A DNA stretch of 64,000 nt from SP197 sp965242595. Lineage in GTDB: Bacteria; Pseudomonadota; Alphaproteobacteria; SP197. The notes beneath the pieces are model-generated. The model saw only the letters and a program-made list of their open reading frames with translations, did no database searches and was not told the origin of the DNA. Each line of letters starts with the position of its first letter. Positions within the stretch are counted from its first letter, which is position 1. This document shows positions 45,356 through 55,624 of this stretch, piece after piece. The DNA lies in the NCBI GenBank assembly GCA_965242595.1, contig OZ251464.1:2480001-2544000 (forward strand), given 5' to 3'. The position numbers were made by a program, and so were the translations under genes.

Positions 45356-47691
45356 CGGCGGCGGAAGGCGGGCCGGCGATCGCCATCGGCCAGGCCCTGC
45401 CGCGCACCGAAGACGCGCGCCTGCTGCGGGGCCTGGGCCGCTATACCGACGATATCGACCTGCCGGGCCAGGCCTATGGCGCCGTGCTGCGTTCGCCCCA
45501 CGCCCATGCCGATATCGGCGCCATCGATGCCGGCCCGGCCCGGCGCGCGCCGGGCGTCTTGTGCGTGCTGACGGCCGCAGACGACGACATCGCCAGCCTG
45601 GGCGCCATCCCGTTCAACCCCATCGACAACCGCGACGGCACCCCCATGGCCCGGATTCCGCGCCCGGTGCTGGCCGGCGCCCGGGTGCGCCATGTCGGCG
45701 AGCCGGTGGCCTTCGTGGTCGCCGAAAGCGCCGCCGCCGCCCGCGACGCCTGCGAGCTGGTGGCGGTGGACTGGCAGCCGCTGGCCGCCGTGGTGGGCGC
45801 GGCGCGGGCCATCGCCCCCGGCGCGGTCCAGCTGTGGCCGCAGGCGCCGGGCAACCTGGTGCTGGACTGGGAGATCGGCGACGCGGCGGCGGTGCGGGCC
45901 GCCTTTGCCGGCGCCGCCCATATCGTAGAGCTGACGGTGGCCAACAACCGCGTGGCCGCCGCGCCGCTGGAGCCGCGCGCCGCCGTCGCCGCCTGGGATG
46001 CCGGCGCCGCGCGCTTCACCCTCCACGTCTCCTCCCAGGGGCCGCTGAAGCTGGCCCGGCCCCTGGCCGATGGGGTGCTGAAGCTGCCGCAGGGCGCGCT
46101 GCGGGTGCTCACCGGCGATGTCGGCGGCGCCTTCGGCATGAAAAACTTCCTGTTCCACGAATATGTCCTGGCGCTGGTGGCGGCCAGGCGCCTGCACCGC
46201 CCCGTGAAATGGACGGCCGAGCGCGGGGAGAGCTTCGTCAGCGACCTCCAGGGCCGCGACCGCGCCATGACCGGGCGCATGGCCTTCGCCAACGACGGCC
46301 GCATCCTGGCCCTGGATGTGGATGTGCTGGCCGATTTCGGCGCCTATGTCTCCCAGTTCATGCCCTTCGTCGCCACCCGGGCGGCCACCGCCATCCAATC
46401 GATGTGCTACGACATCCCGGCGCTCTACACCCGGGTGCGGGGCGTCGTCACCAACACCTTGCCCATCGATGCCTATCGCGGCGCCGGGCGCCCGGAAACC
46501 GCCTTTCTGGTGGAGAGGCTGCTGGACGAGGCGGCGCAGCGCCTCGCCCTGGCCCCGGCCCGGCTGCGGCGGCGCAACCATATCCGCAGCTTCCCCCACC
46601 GCACCGGCACCGGCTTCGTCATCGATGGCGGCGATTTCGGGCGCCATCTCGCGCTGGCGCTCCAGGCCGCCGATGCCGCCGGCTTCGAGCGCCGCCGGGC
46701 CGCCGCCCGCGCGCGCGGGATGCTGGCGGGCCTCGGCCTGGCCGGCGTGTTCGACCGCTGCGGCGGCGGCGGCCCCGACATGGTGGAGCTGCGCATCGAC
46801 CCTTCGGGCGGCGCCCTGCTGGCGGTCGGCACCCAGAGCAACGGCCAGGGCCACGAGACCGCCTATGCCCAGATCGTGGCGGCCAGGCTGGCCATCGATC
46901 CGGCCCAGGTCAGGGTGCGCCAGGGCGACAGCGATCTGGTGCCCTACGGTTCCGGCAATGGCGGCTCCAATTTCATCGCCGTGGGCGGGGCGGCCTGCCA
47001 TGTGGCCACCCAGCTGGTCATCACCAAGGCAAGGCGCATCGCCGCCCATCTCCTGGAGGTGCGCGAGGACGCCATCCGCTTCGACCACGGCGTCTTTTTC
47101 AGCCCCGGCAGCAACCGCAGCCTGGCGCTGGCCGAGATCGCCAGGCTGGCCTTGGATAGCGCCAATCTGCCGCCGGGGGAAAAGCCGGGCCTGCAGGTCA
47201 CGGGCAGCTTCAAGCCGCCCGACGGTCCCACCTTTCCCAATGGCAGCCATGTCTGCGAGCTGGAGGTCGATCCGGAAACCGGCGCCGTGGCGCTGCTGCG
47301 CTATATCGCCATCGACGATGTCGGGCAGGTGGTGAACCCGCTGCTGGCGGAAGGCCAGGCGCATGGCGGCATCGCCCAGGGCATCGGCCAGGCGCTGGGC
47401 GAACATGCCGCCTATGACTCGGACAGCGGCCAGCTGCTGGCCGGCAGCTTCATGGATTACGCCCTGCCGCGCGCCGCCGATCTGCCGCCCTTCGAGACCG
47501 GGCGCATCGCCGTCCCCACCCGCCGCAATCCGCTGGGCGCCAAGGGCAATGGCGAGATCGGGGCCATCGGCGCGCCGCCGGCGGTGATCAACGCCCTGAT
47601 CGATGCCTTGCGGCCGCTGGGCATCCGCCATATCGACATGCCGGCGACGCCGTTGAAGATCTGGCGCGCCATCCGCGAGGCCACGTCATGA
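45352..47691 (+). CDS. Xanthine dehydrogenase/CoxL-family molybdopterin-binding subunit, orphan
   Basis: A 779-residue large subunit. The N-terminal aldehyde-oxidase/xanthine-dehydrogenase a/b hammerhead domain (DARLLRGLGRYTDDIDLPGQAYGAV) is followed by molybdopterin-binding domains with GDVGGAFGMKN, the AYRGAGRPE active-site loop that marks form II CoxL-like enzymes rather than CO dehydrogenase (AYxCSFR), and the catalytic Glu region KGNGEIGAIGAPPAV. The start is GTG 45352 overlapping the mobA stop. The usual [2Fe-2S] and FAD subunits are not adjacent, so partners must be elsewhere or the protein works differently. The substrate is unknown. Confidence 0.9.
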   Translation: MTAAEGGPAIAIGQALPRTEDARLLRGLGRYTDDIDLPGQAYGAVLRSPHAHADIGAIDAGPARRAPGVLCVLTAADDDIASLGAIPFNPIDNRDGTPMARIPRPVLAGARVRHVGEPVAFVVAESAAAARDACELVAVDWQPLAAVVGAARAIAPGAVQLWPQAPGNLVLDWEIGDAAAVRAAFAGAAHIVELTVANNRVAAAPLEPRAAVAAWDAGAARFTLHVSSQGPLKLARPLADGVLKLPQGALRVLTGDVGGAFGMKNFLFHEYVLALVAARRLHRPVKWTAERGESFVSDLQGRDRAMTGRMAFANDGRILALDVDVLADFGAYVSQFMPFVATRAATAIQSMCYDIPALYTRVRGVVTNTLPIDAYRGAGRPETAFLVERLLDEAAQRLALAPARLRRRNHIRSFPHRTGTGFVIDGGDFGRHLALALQAADAAGFERRRAAARARGMLAGLGLAGVFDRCGGGGPDMVELRIDPSGGALLAVGTQSNGQGHETAYAQIVAARLAIDPAQVRVRQGDSDLVPYGSGNGGSNFIAVGGAACHVATQLVITKARRIAAHLLEVREDAIRFDHGVFFSPGSNRSLALAEIARLALDSANLPPGEKPGLQVTGSFKPPDGPTFPNGSHVCELEVDPETGAVALLRYIAIDDVGQVVNPLLAEGQAHGGIAQGIGQALGEHAAYDSDSGQLLAGSFMDYALPRAADLPPFETGRIAVPTRRNPLGAKGNGEIGAIGAPPAVINALIDALRPLGIRHIDMPATPLKIWRAIREATS

Positions 47692-48854
47692 TCGCCATCC
47701 CCGCCGCCGAGTTCCAGCAGCGCCGCGAACGGGCGCGCCAGGCCGCCGGGCGTGCCGGCCTGGCGGGGCTGCTGGTGTGCTCGCGCGGCGGCGGCAGCGC
47801 CGATCGCTACGCCAATGTGAAATATCTCGCCGATTTCTACAGCCGCTTTCCCTTCATCCCCGATGTGGCGGGGGAATGGTCGGCCAGGGGCCATGCCTTC
47901 GTGGTGCTGCCGGTGGCGGGCAGCCCGGTGCTGGTGGCCGACGACCGCCCGCCGGCCGGCAGCGGCGCCATCGCCGAGGTGGAGATCACGGGCGATGTCA
48001 TCGCCACCACCGCCGCCTGCCTGGAACGCTGCGGCCTGGCCTCCGGGCGCCTGGGCGTGGCCGGCGCCGACACCCTGCCCTGGAGCGTCCATGCCGAGCT
48101 GGCGCGGCGCCTGCCAGCGGTGGAATGGCTGCCGGCCGACGGGCTGCTGGGCCGCCTGCGCATGGTGAAATCGCCGGGCGAGATCGAACGGCTGCACCGG
48201 GCCTCCCGCCTCGGCTGCCGGGCGACGGAGGCGATGCTGGAGAAGGCGCGCCCGGGGGTAAGCCACGGCGAGGTGGCCGCGGCCGGGCTGGAGGTGCTGG
48301 CCCGCCATGGCGGCATTCTCTACAACGCCTTCATGTCGTCCGGGCGCGGCGGCAACGACCCGCGCCTGGTGGAGGCCAGCTTTCCCACCTGGGCCGCTGG
48401 CGAGCTGCTGGAGGAGGGCGACTGGTTCCATGTCGGCATCTCCGGCGCCCTGGATGGCTATTATTTCGATCATGCCCGCTCCCGCCCCATCGGCCCCGCC
48501 ACGGCCGAGCAGGTGCGCGTGTTCGAGGCGCCGCTGCTGGCGGTGCAGGCGGCCATCGCCGCAGTGCGCCCCGGGGTGACGGCGGGCGAGGTCGCCCGCA
48601 CCGGGCGGGAAAAGCTGGAAAGCCTGGGCTTCGCACTGGAAGGCGGCTTCAAGGGCTTCGGCCACGGCATCGGGCTGGGCTGGGATTCGCCCTGGCTGGT
48701 GGAAAGCGACACCACGCCCCTGGAGGAAAACATGGTGCTGTGCGTCGAGCGCAGCCTGCGCCATATGGGCTATGTCGGCGATTTCGAGGAAACGGTGGCG
48801 GTCACGGCCGACGGCTGCCGGCTTCTGACCGACGCCCGCATCCGCTGGTGGTAG
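47688..48854 (+). CDS. M24-family metallopeptidase (Xaa-Pro aminopeptidase/creatinase-like)
   Basis: A 388-residue pita-bread-fold enzyme with an N-terminal creatinase-like domain and a C-terminal M24 domain. GDWFHVGISGALDGYYFDHARS contains the second metal Asp, GFGHGIGLG the His, and CVERSLRHMGY and DFEETVAV the two Glu ligands. The first expected Asp is not obvious: the aligned position reads VGI. That could mean altered metal binding or a creatinase-type, metal-free hydrolase. Its ATG overlaps the stop of the preceding hydroxylase by four bases. It overlaps the convergent ABC-F gene by 53 bases. Confidence 0.88.
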   Translation: MIAIPAAEFQQRRERARQAAGRAGLAGLLVCSRGGGSADRYANVKYLADFYSRFPFIPDVAGEWSARGHAFVVLPVAGSPVLVADDRPPAGSGAIAEVEITGDVIATTAACLERCGLASGRLGVAGADTLPWSVHAELARRLPAVEWLPADGLLGRLRMVKSPGEIERLHRASRLGCRATEAMLEKARPGVSHGEVAAAGLEVLARHGGILYNAFMSSGRGGNDPRLVEASFPTWAAGELLEEGDWFHVGISGALDGYYFDHARSRPIGPATAEQVRVFEAPLLAVQAAIAAVRPGVTAGEVARTGREKLESLGFALEGGFKGFGHGIGLGWDSPWLVESDTTPLEENMVLCVERSLRHMGYVGDFEETVAVTADGCRLLTDARIRWW

Positions 48855-50706
48855 CGGCGTCCAGCGCCTCGCCGGCCTCCAGCCAGCGCGCCTCGGCGCG
48901 GCCCAGCGCCGCTTCGATTCGCGCCCGGCGGCGCATCAGGCGGCCGCTTGTCTCGCCCTCGCCCGCCCCGGGTTCGAACAGGGCGCGGTCGATGGCGTCG
49001 CGCTCGCCGGCCAGCCGCTCCAGCTCCCGTTCCGCCGCCGCCAGCGCCTGGCGCAGGTCGCGCTGGCGCGCCCGGGCGCTGGCGGCCTGGCGCCGCGCCT
49101 GCTTGCGGCTTCCCCCCGCCCCGCCGCCGCGCGGCCCGCCGGGCGAACGGCCCAGCACCAGGTCGCGATAATCGTCGAGGCTGCCGTCGAATTCGCCCGC
49201 CCGCCCGCCAGCCAGCAGGATCAGCCGGTCGGCCGTCAGCTGCAACAGATGGCGATCGTGGCTGACCACGATCGCGGCGCCGCCATAGCCGGCCAGCGCC
49301 TCCACCAGCGCCTGGCGCGCATCCACATCGAGATGGTTGGTGGGTTCGTCCAGGATCAGCAGATGGGGCGCGTCGCGGGTCACCAGCGCCAGGGCCAGGC
49401 GCGCCCGCTCGCCGCCGGACAGGCTGGCGACCGGCAGCAGCGCCTTGTCGCCGGAAAAGCCGAAGCGGCCCAGCTGGCGGCGCAGGGCGCCGGGCGCGGC
49501 CGCAGGCAGGGCGCGGGCCATGTGCTGCATGGGCGTTTCGGCGGGGCGCAGCTCTTCGATCTGATGCTGGGCGAAATAGCCCACCTTCAGCTTGCCGTCG
49601 GCCACCACCCGGCCCGCCATGGCCGGCAGACGCGAGGCCAGCAGACGCGCCAGGGTGGTTTTGCCGTTGCCGTTGCGGCCCAGCAGGGCGATGCGGTCGT
49701 CGGGGTCGAGGCGCAGGTCGAGCTCTTGCAGCACCGGCGGGCCGTCGCCATAGCCGACGGCCGCGCCTTCCAGCACCAGCAGCGGCGGCTTCAGCACCGC
49801 CGGCTCGGGAAAATCGAACGCCAGGGCGCCGGCGCGGGCCGCCTCCGGCAAGGGTTCCAGCCGCGCCAGCGCCTTCAGCCGGCTTTGGGCCTGGCGGGCG
49901 GTGTGGGCCTTGTAGCGCCAGCGATCGACATAGGCTTGCAGCTGGGCGCGGCGGCGTTCCTGGCCGGCGCGCCGGGCCTCCAGATGCCTGGCCCTTTCCT
50001 GGCGCTGGCGCTGGAAGGCGTCCCAGCCGCCGTGATAGAGGGTGAGGCGGCCGCCTTCCAGATGCAGAATGGCATCGGCGACATTGTTCAGCAGGTCGCG
50101 CTCGTGGCTGACCAGCAGCAGCGTGCCGCGCCAGGCCTTCAGGAAGGATTCCAGCCACATGGCCGCTTCCAGATCCAGATGGTTGCCGGGCTCGTCCAGC
50201 AGCAGCAGATCGGGGCCGGCGAACAGCAGGGCGGCCAGCGCCACGCGCATGCGCCAGCCACCCGAAAGGCCTTCCAGCGGGCTCTGCTGGCCGTCCTGGT
50301 CGAAGCCCAGCCCGGCCAGGATGCGCGCCGCCCGCGCCGGGGCGCCATGGGCGCCGATGGCGGCGAGACGCTCGTGAATGGCGGCCAGGCGGGCGGCGTC
50401 GCGGCAGGCCGCCTCCTCTGCCAGCAGAGCGGCGCGTTCCCTGTCGGCCGCCAGCACATGTTGCAGCGGGCTGGCCGCACCGCCCGGCGCCTCCTGGGCC
50501 AGATAGCCGATGGCCGCCCCGCGCGGCAGCTCCACGCTGCCCTGGTCGGCCTCCTGCAGGCCGGCGATCACCTTCAGCAGGGTCGATTTGCCGGCGCCGT
50601 TGCGCCCCACCAGGCCGATGCGGCCCCTGGGCGGCAGGGTGGCCGAAGCGCCCTCCAGCACCGCATGGCCGCCCAGGCGCACCGTGATGTCGGACAGCGT
50701 CAGCAT
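48802..50706 (-). CDS. ABC-F family ATPase (Uup/EttA-like)
   Basis: A 634-residue protein with two ABC ATPase domains and no membrane segments. Domain 1: GRNGAGKST, LSGGWRMRVALA, LLLLDEPGNHLDLEA. Domain 2: GRNGNGKTT, LSGGERARLALA, LLILDEPTNHLDVDA. The linker between them and the C-terminal coiled-coil extension (ASARARQRDLRQALAAAERELERLAG) are typical of Uup-like ABC-F factors that act on ribosomes or branched DNA. ATG 50706 (MLTLSDITVRLGGHAVLEGA) was chosen; the upstream frame runs into a 15-bp tandem repeat. A G-to-N change in DEPGNHLD of domain 1 (usually PTNH) is a small oddity. Confidence 0.94.
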   Translation of the reverse strand: MLTLSDITVRLGGHAVLEGASATLPPRGRIGLVGRNGAGKSTLLKVIAGLQEADQGSVELPRGAAIGYLAQEAPGGAASPLQHVLAADRERAALLAEEAACRDAARLAAIHERLAAIGAHGAPARAARILAGLGFDQDGQQSPLEGLSGGWRMRVALAALLFAGPDLLLLDEPGNHLDLEAAMWLESFLKAWRGTLLLVSHERDLLNNVADAILHLEGGRLTLYHGGWDAFQRQRQERARHLEARRAGQERRRAQLQAYVDRWRYKAHTARQAQSRLKALARLEPLPEAARAGALAFDFPEPAVLKPPLLVLEGAAVGYGDGPPVLQELDLRLDPDDRIALLGRNGNGKTTLARLLASRLPAMAGRVVADGKLKVGYFAQHQIEELRPAETPMQHMARALPAAAPGALRRQLGRFGFSGDKALLPVASLSGGERARLALALVTRDAPHLLILDEPTNHLDVDARQALVEALAGYGGAAIVVSHDRHLLQLTADRLILLAGGRAGEFDGSLDDYRDLVLGRSPGGPRGGGAGGSRKQARRQAASARARQRDLRQALAAAERELERLAGERDAIDRALFEPGAGEGETSGRLMRRRARIEAALGRAEARWLEAGEALDAATTSGCGRRSEAGSRRP

Positions 50707-50730
50707 GGCGCGGCAGATAGCACGGCGGCC

Positions 50731-50800
50731 GGGTGGCGGGCCACGGGGCGCCAGGCCACGGGGCGCCGGGCCACGGGACGCCAGGCCACGGGACGACGAG
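50731..50800. repeat. 15-bp tandem repeat between the ABC-F and threonine-synthase-like genes
   Basis: Four units of about GGGCGCCAGGCCACG plus a partial fifth. Read on the plus strand in the frame of the next gene they would encode repeats of PGHGA/PGHGT from an ATG at 50733. On the minus strand they extend the ABC-F frame. They sit between two divergent start codons and probably vary in copy number. Confidence 0.85.
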
Positions 50801-50801
50801 T

Positions 50802-52019
50802 ATGAGCGCAACCTTCGTCAGCCACCTGGAATGCGCCATGACCGGGCGGCGCTATCGGGCCGGGCGGGTGCAGACGCTGTCCGACGCGGGCTGGCCGCTG
50901 CTGGTGCGCTATCGACTGGAACAACTGGCCCGCCACCTTTCCAGGGACGATTTCGCGCCCGGGGCGGGCGGCCTGTGGCGCTGGGCGCCCTTTCTGCCGG
51001 TGGCCCGCGCGGGCGACCGCATCTCGCTGGGCGAGGCAGAGACGCCGCTGATCCCTCTGCAAGGGGGCTGGCTGGGCGCGGCGGCGGGCGAGGTGACGGT
51101 GAAGGACGAAGGGCGCCTTCCCACCGGTTCCTTCAAGGCGCGCGGCCTGGCCCTGGCGGTGGCCATGGCGCGCGGCTTCGGCCTTTCCCGCCTGGCCATC
51201 GCCACCAATGGCAATGCCGGGGCGGCGCTGGCCGCCTATGCCCGCCGGGCGGGGCTTTCCGCCTTCGTGCTGTGCCCGGACGACACGCCGGAGGTTGCCC
51301 TGCGCGAGATCGGCCAGCTGGGCGCCCGGGTGTGGAAGGTGAACGGGCTGATCGACGATTGCGCCCGCCTGGTGGCGGCCGGCAAGGAGGCGGCCGGCTG
51401 GTTCGACGTCTCGACGCTGAAGGAGCCCTATCGCATCGAGGGCAAGAAAACCATGGGGCTGGAGCTGGCCTGCCAGCTGAACTGGCGCCTGCCCGACGCC
51501 ATCTTCTATCCCACCGGCGGCGGCACCGGCCTGATCGGCATGTGGAAGGCCTTTGCCGAGCTCAGCCGCATCGGCTGGCTGCAAGGCCCGCTGCCGCGCA
51601 TGGTGGCGGTGCAGGCGGCCGGCTGCGCGCCGCTGGTGGAAGCCTGGCGCCAGGGGCGGGAGCGGGCGGCGCCCTGGCCCGGCGCCCACACCGTGGCGGC
51701 CGGCATCCGCGTGCCCGCCGCCCTGGGTGATTTTCTGGTTCTGCGTGCGCTCCGCGAATCGGGCGGCTTTGCCATCGCCGTGACAGACGAGGAGATCGTG
51801 GCGGCCCGCGACGCCGTGGCCCGCGACAGCGGCCTGCTGCTGTGCCCCGAAGGCGCGGCGACACTGGCCGCCTGGCGCCGGGCGCGGCGGCGGGGACTGG
51901 TGAAGGCGGGCTGGCGCACGGTGCTGTTCAACTGCGCCAGCGGCCTGAAATATCCCATGGCGGCGGTGGCGGGCAGCCTGGACAAAGACGGCGCGGTGGA
52001 TTTCTCGCGCCTGACGTGA
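50802..52019 (+). CDS. PLP-dependent threonine-synthase-like enzyme
   Basis: A 405-residue fold-type II PLP enzyme. The lysine that binds PLP is K112 in PTGSFKARGLALA; ATNGNAGAALAAYARRAG binds the substrate carboxylate, and PTGGGTGLIGMWKAF the phosphate. An N-terminal LECAMTGRRYRAG segment is like the zinc-ribbon-type start of ThrC homologues but lacks paired CxxC motifs. Threonine synthase (O-phosphohomoserine to threonine) is the nearest assignment, though a paralogue with other specificity is possible. The ATG at 50802 lies right after the tandem repeat; the in-frame ATG 50733 would add a PGHGA repeat tail at the N-terminus. Confidence 0.85.
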   Translation: MSATFVSHLECAMTGRRYRAGRVQTLSDAGWPLLVRYRLEQLARHLSRDDFAPGAGGLWRWAPFLPVARAGDRISLGEAETPLIPLQGGWLGAAAGEVTVKDEGRLPTGSFKARGLALAVAMARGFGLSRLAIATNGNAGAALAAYARRAGLSAFVLCPDDTPEVALREIGQLGARVWKVNGLIDDCARLVAAGKEAAGWFDVSTLKEPYRIEGKKTMGLELACQLNWRLPDAIFYPTGGGTGLIGMWKAFAELSRIGWLQGPLPRMVAVQAAGCAPLVEAWRQGRERAAPWPGAHTVAAGIRVPAALGDFLVLRALRESGGFAIAVTDEEIVAARDAVARDSGLLLCPEGAATLAAWRRARRRGLVKAGWRTVLFNCASGLKYPMAAVAGSLDKDGAVDFSRLT

Positions 52020-52024
52020 AGGCC

Positions 52025-52213
52025 CTAGCCGCCCTTCGCCCGCGCCTGGCGTTCGGCGCGGCGGCCGTGATAGGCGAGCATGGCAAGCCAGGCCAGCACC
52101 ACAAGGCCGATGCCCATGACGCGGGCGGCGGGATCGGCAGCCAGCGCCGCCATCAGCAGGCCCAGCAGGCCCGTGAGGCATAGCAGCGCGGAAGCGGCGA
52201 TCACGCCCGTCAC
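52025..52213 (-). CDS. Small two-helix membrane protein
   Basis: From GTG 52213, with GGAGGGGAGAC just upstream, a 62-residue protein with two hydrophobic segments (ASALLCLTGLLGLLMAALA and VMGIGLVVLAWLAMLAY) and a basic C-terminus. No family is recognised. It is convergent with the threonine-synthase-like gene, five bases from its stop. Confidence 0.65.
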   Translation of the reverse strand: MTGVIAASALLCLTGLLGLLMAALAADPAARVMGIGLVVLAWLAMLAYHGRRAERQARAKGG

Positions 52214-52352
52214 CGTCTCCCCTCCCGCCAGGCGAGCGCCGTTATACCCCGGCCGGCGCGGGACGCAAGCGGTGGGCAGCGGTTCGGGGCGATGGCGCGT
52301 GGGGGGTGGGGCGGCTAGGATGGCGGCTGGCGAGCCGGTGGGAGGGGACATC

Positions 52353-53222
52353 GTGAAGGTGGCATTTCTGGGCCTGGGCGTCATGGGCTATCCCATGGCG
52401 GGCCATCTGGCGGCGGCGGGCCATGAGGTCACCGTCTTCAACCGCAGCGCCGCCAAGGCCGAACGCTGGGTGGGCGAACATGGCGGGCGAGTGGCCGCCA
52501 CGCCTTGCGAAGCGGCGGCGGGCCAGGAGGTGGTCTGCGCCTGCCTGGGCGACGATTCCAGCCTGCGCGAGGTGGTGCTGGGCGAGGCGGGGGCGCTTTC
52601 CGGCATGGCCCGGGGCGCGCTTTTCATCGACCACACCACCGCTTCGGCCGAGATCGCCCGCATCCTGGCGGCGGCGCTGGCCGGGGTGGGGGCGGATTTT
52701 CTCGATGCCCCGGTCTCCGGCGGCCAGGCCGGGGCCGAAAACGGGCGCCTGACGATCATGGCCGGCGGCAGCGAGGCGGCCTTCGCGCGCGGGCGCCCCG
52801 CCATGGCCTGCTATGGCCTTTCGGTGACGCTGATGGGGCCGGTGGGCGCCGGCCAGCTGTGCAAGATGGCGAACCAGATCTGCATCGCCGGCCTGGTTCA
52901 GGGGCTGGCGGAAGGGCTGAACTTTGCCCAGCGCGCCGGGCTGGACGGCGCCCGGACCATCGAGACCATCGCCAAGGGCGCGGCCGGTTCCTGGCAGATG
53001 GAAAACCGCGGCGCCACCATGTGCGAAGACCGCTACGATTTCGGCTTTGCCGTGGACTGGATGCGCAAGGATTTGAAGATCGCCATGGCCGAGGCGGCGA
53101 AGAACGGCGCCCTGCTGCCGGTGACCGCCCTGGTGGACCAGTTCTATGCCGAGATTCAGCGCCTGGGCGGCGCGCGCTGGGACACCTCCAGCCTGATGCA
53201 CCGGCTGAAACGGGCGCCCTGA
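52353..53222 (+). CDS. NAD(P)-dependent beta-hydroxyacid dehydrogenase (3-hydroxyisobutyrate dehydrogenase family)
   Basis: A 289-residue enzyme. The Rossmann motif FLGLGVMGYPMAGHLAAAG is at the N-terminus, the substrate-binding LDAPVSGGQAGAENGRLTIMAGG segment follows, and the catalytic Lys (about K171) is in GAGQLCKMANQ. The helical C-terminal domain ends normally. Family members reduce or oxidise small hydroxyacids such as 3-hydroxyisobutyrate or tartronate semialdehyde; the substrate here is not determined. The start is GTG 52353 with GGGAGGGG ahead; the longer frame upstream is not supported. Confidence 0.9.
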   Translation: MKVAFLGLGVMGYPMAGHLAAAGHEVTVFNRSAAKAERWVGEHGGRVAATPCEAAAGQEVVCACLGDDSSLREVVLGEAGALSGMARGALFIDHTTASAEIARILAAALAGVGADFLDAPVSGGQAGAENGRLTIMAGGSEAAFARGRPAMACYGLSVTLMGPVGAGQLCKMANQICIAGLVQGLAEGLNFAQRAGLDGARTIETIAKGAAGSWQMENRGATMCEDRYDFGFAVDWMRKDLKIAMAEAAKNGALLPVTALVDQFYAEIQRLGGARWDTSSLMHRLKRAP

Positions 53223-53243
53223 CGCCGCGGGCGGAGGAAGCGA

Positions 53244-53271
53244 AAGGGCCGCGGGTTCCCCCGCGGCCCTT
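53244..53271. terminator. Bidirectional hairpin between the dehydrogenase gene and groEL
   Basis: AAGGGCCGCGGG pairs with CCCGCGGCCCTT around a four-base loop, flanked by A/T-rich ends on both sides. It can serve both convergent transcripts. Confidence 0.75.
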
Positions 53272-53297
53272 GGCCATTGCAACGGCTGCTCTGGGGG

Positions 53298-54947
<1,650 letters not shown>

Positions 54948-54990
54948 GATGCTTCGTCCTCCTTGGCAATTGCTGAAACGGGGCGCCGGC

Positions 54991-55278
54991 TCAGCCGATG
55001 ACGCCCATGATGTCGGACTCCTTCATGATCAGGAGTTCCTCGCCATCGAGCTTGACCTCGGTGCCGGACCACTTGCCGAAGAGAATGCGATCCCCGGCCT
55101 TCACGTCCAGCGGCTGAAGCTTGCCGCCATCGTCGCGGGCACCGGGCCCGATGGCGACAACCTCGCCCTCCATCGGCTTCTCCTTGGCGGTGTCGGGAAT
55201 GATGATGCCGCCCGCTGTCGTCTCCTCGCCCTCGACACGGCGAACGAGAACCCGGTCGTGCAACGGTCTGAAACCCAT
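54991..55278 (-). CDS. groES: Co-chaperonin GroES
   Basis: A 95-residue GroES, the heptameric lid of GroEL. FRPLHDRVLVRRVEGEETTAGGI includes the start of the mobile loop that contacts GroEL, and FGKWSGTEVKLDGEELLIMKESDIMG the conserved C-terminal half. The ATG at 55278 is about 50 bases from the CIRCE element. Confidence 0.98.
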   Translation of the reverse strand: MGFRPLHDRVLVRRVEGEETTAGGIIIPDTAKEKPMEGEVVAIGPGARDDGGKLQPLDVKAGDRILFGKWSGTEVKLDGEELLIMKESDIMGVIG

Positions 55279-55329
55279 GGGCTTAACCTCCCCTGCTGGT
55301 TGCTGGCCCTTGCCGGTGGCCGCCGCTTG

Positions 55330-55356
55330 CTAGCACTCTCCGGCGGCGAGTGCCAG
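55330..55356 (-). promoter_or_regulatory. CIRCE operator (HrcA binding site) of groESL
   Basis: Plus-strand CTAGCACTC, nine bases, GAGTGCCAG, close to the consensus TTAGCACTC-N9-GAGTGCTAA (two mismatches at each end half at most). It overlaps the predicted transcription start, which fits repression by HrcA and release on heat shock. No hrcA gene is in the window. Confidence 0.85.
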
Positions 55357-55357
55357 G

Positions 55358-55386
55358 GATATGGTTCGCAGACACAAGCCTGTCAA
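55358..55386 (-). promoter_or_regulatory. Sigma-70 promoter of groESL
   Basis: Minus-strand consensus TTGACA (55386-55381), 17-base spacer and CATATC (55363-55358), immediately before CIRCE. Confidence 0.8.
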
Positions 55387-55624
55387 GCCATCCGGGGGCG
55401 TTTTTGTCGCCAGGGCGGGGCGCGTCACAGATCGGCCCCAATCTTTCCCTATATGTCCTGGCGAGAGACGGGCCGCAAGGGCTGCCACGGTATCCCCCTC
55501 CCCTGTGCAGCCCCGGGGCCCCATCTCCCCACCGGCCGGGCGGCATTCCCCCCGGCGTCCGGCCTGGACCGCGCGGCCCGCACCGGCACCTCCTCCGGCA
55601 GCAGGGCCGCGCGGCGCCGCCGCC
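55387..55624. other. Non-coding region between the groESL promoter and cobT
   Basis: About 240 bases, strongly C-rich. Open frames on both strands lack ribosome sites. A GC-rich hairpin-prone segment lies next to the cobT stop (near 55610-55635) but has no T-run. I see nothing else. Confidence 0.45.
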
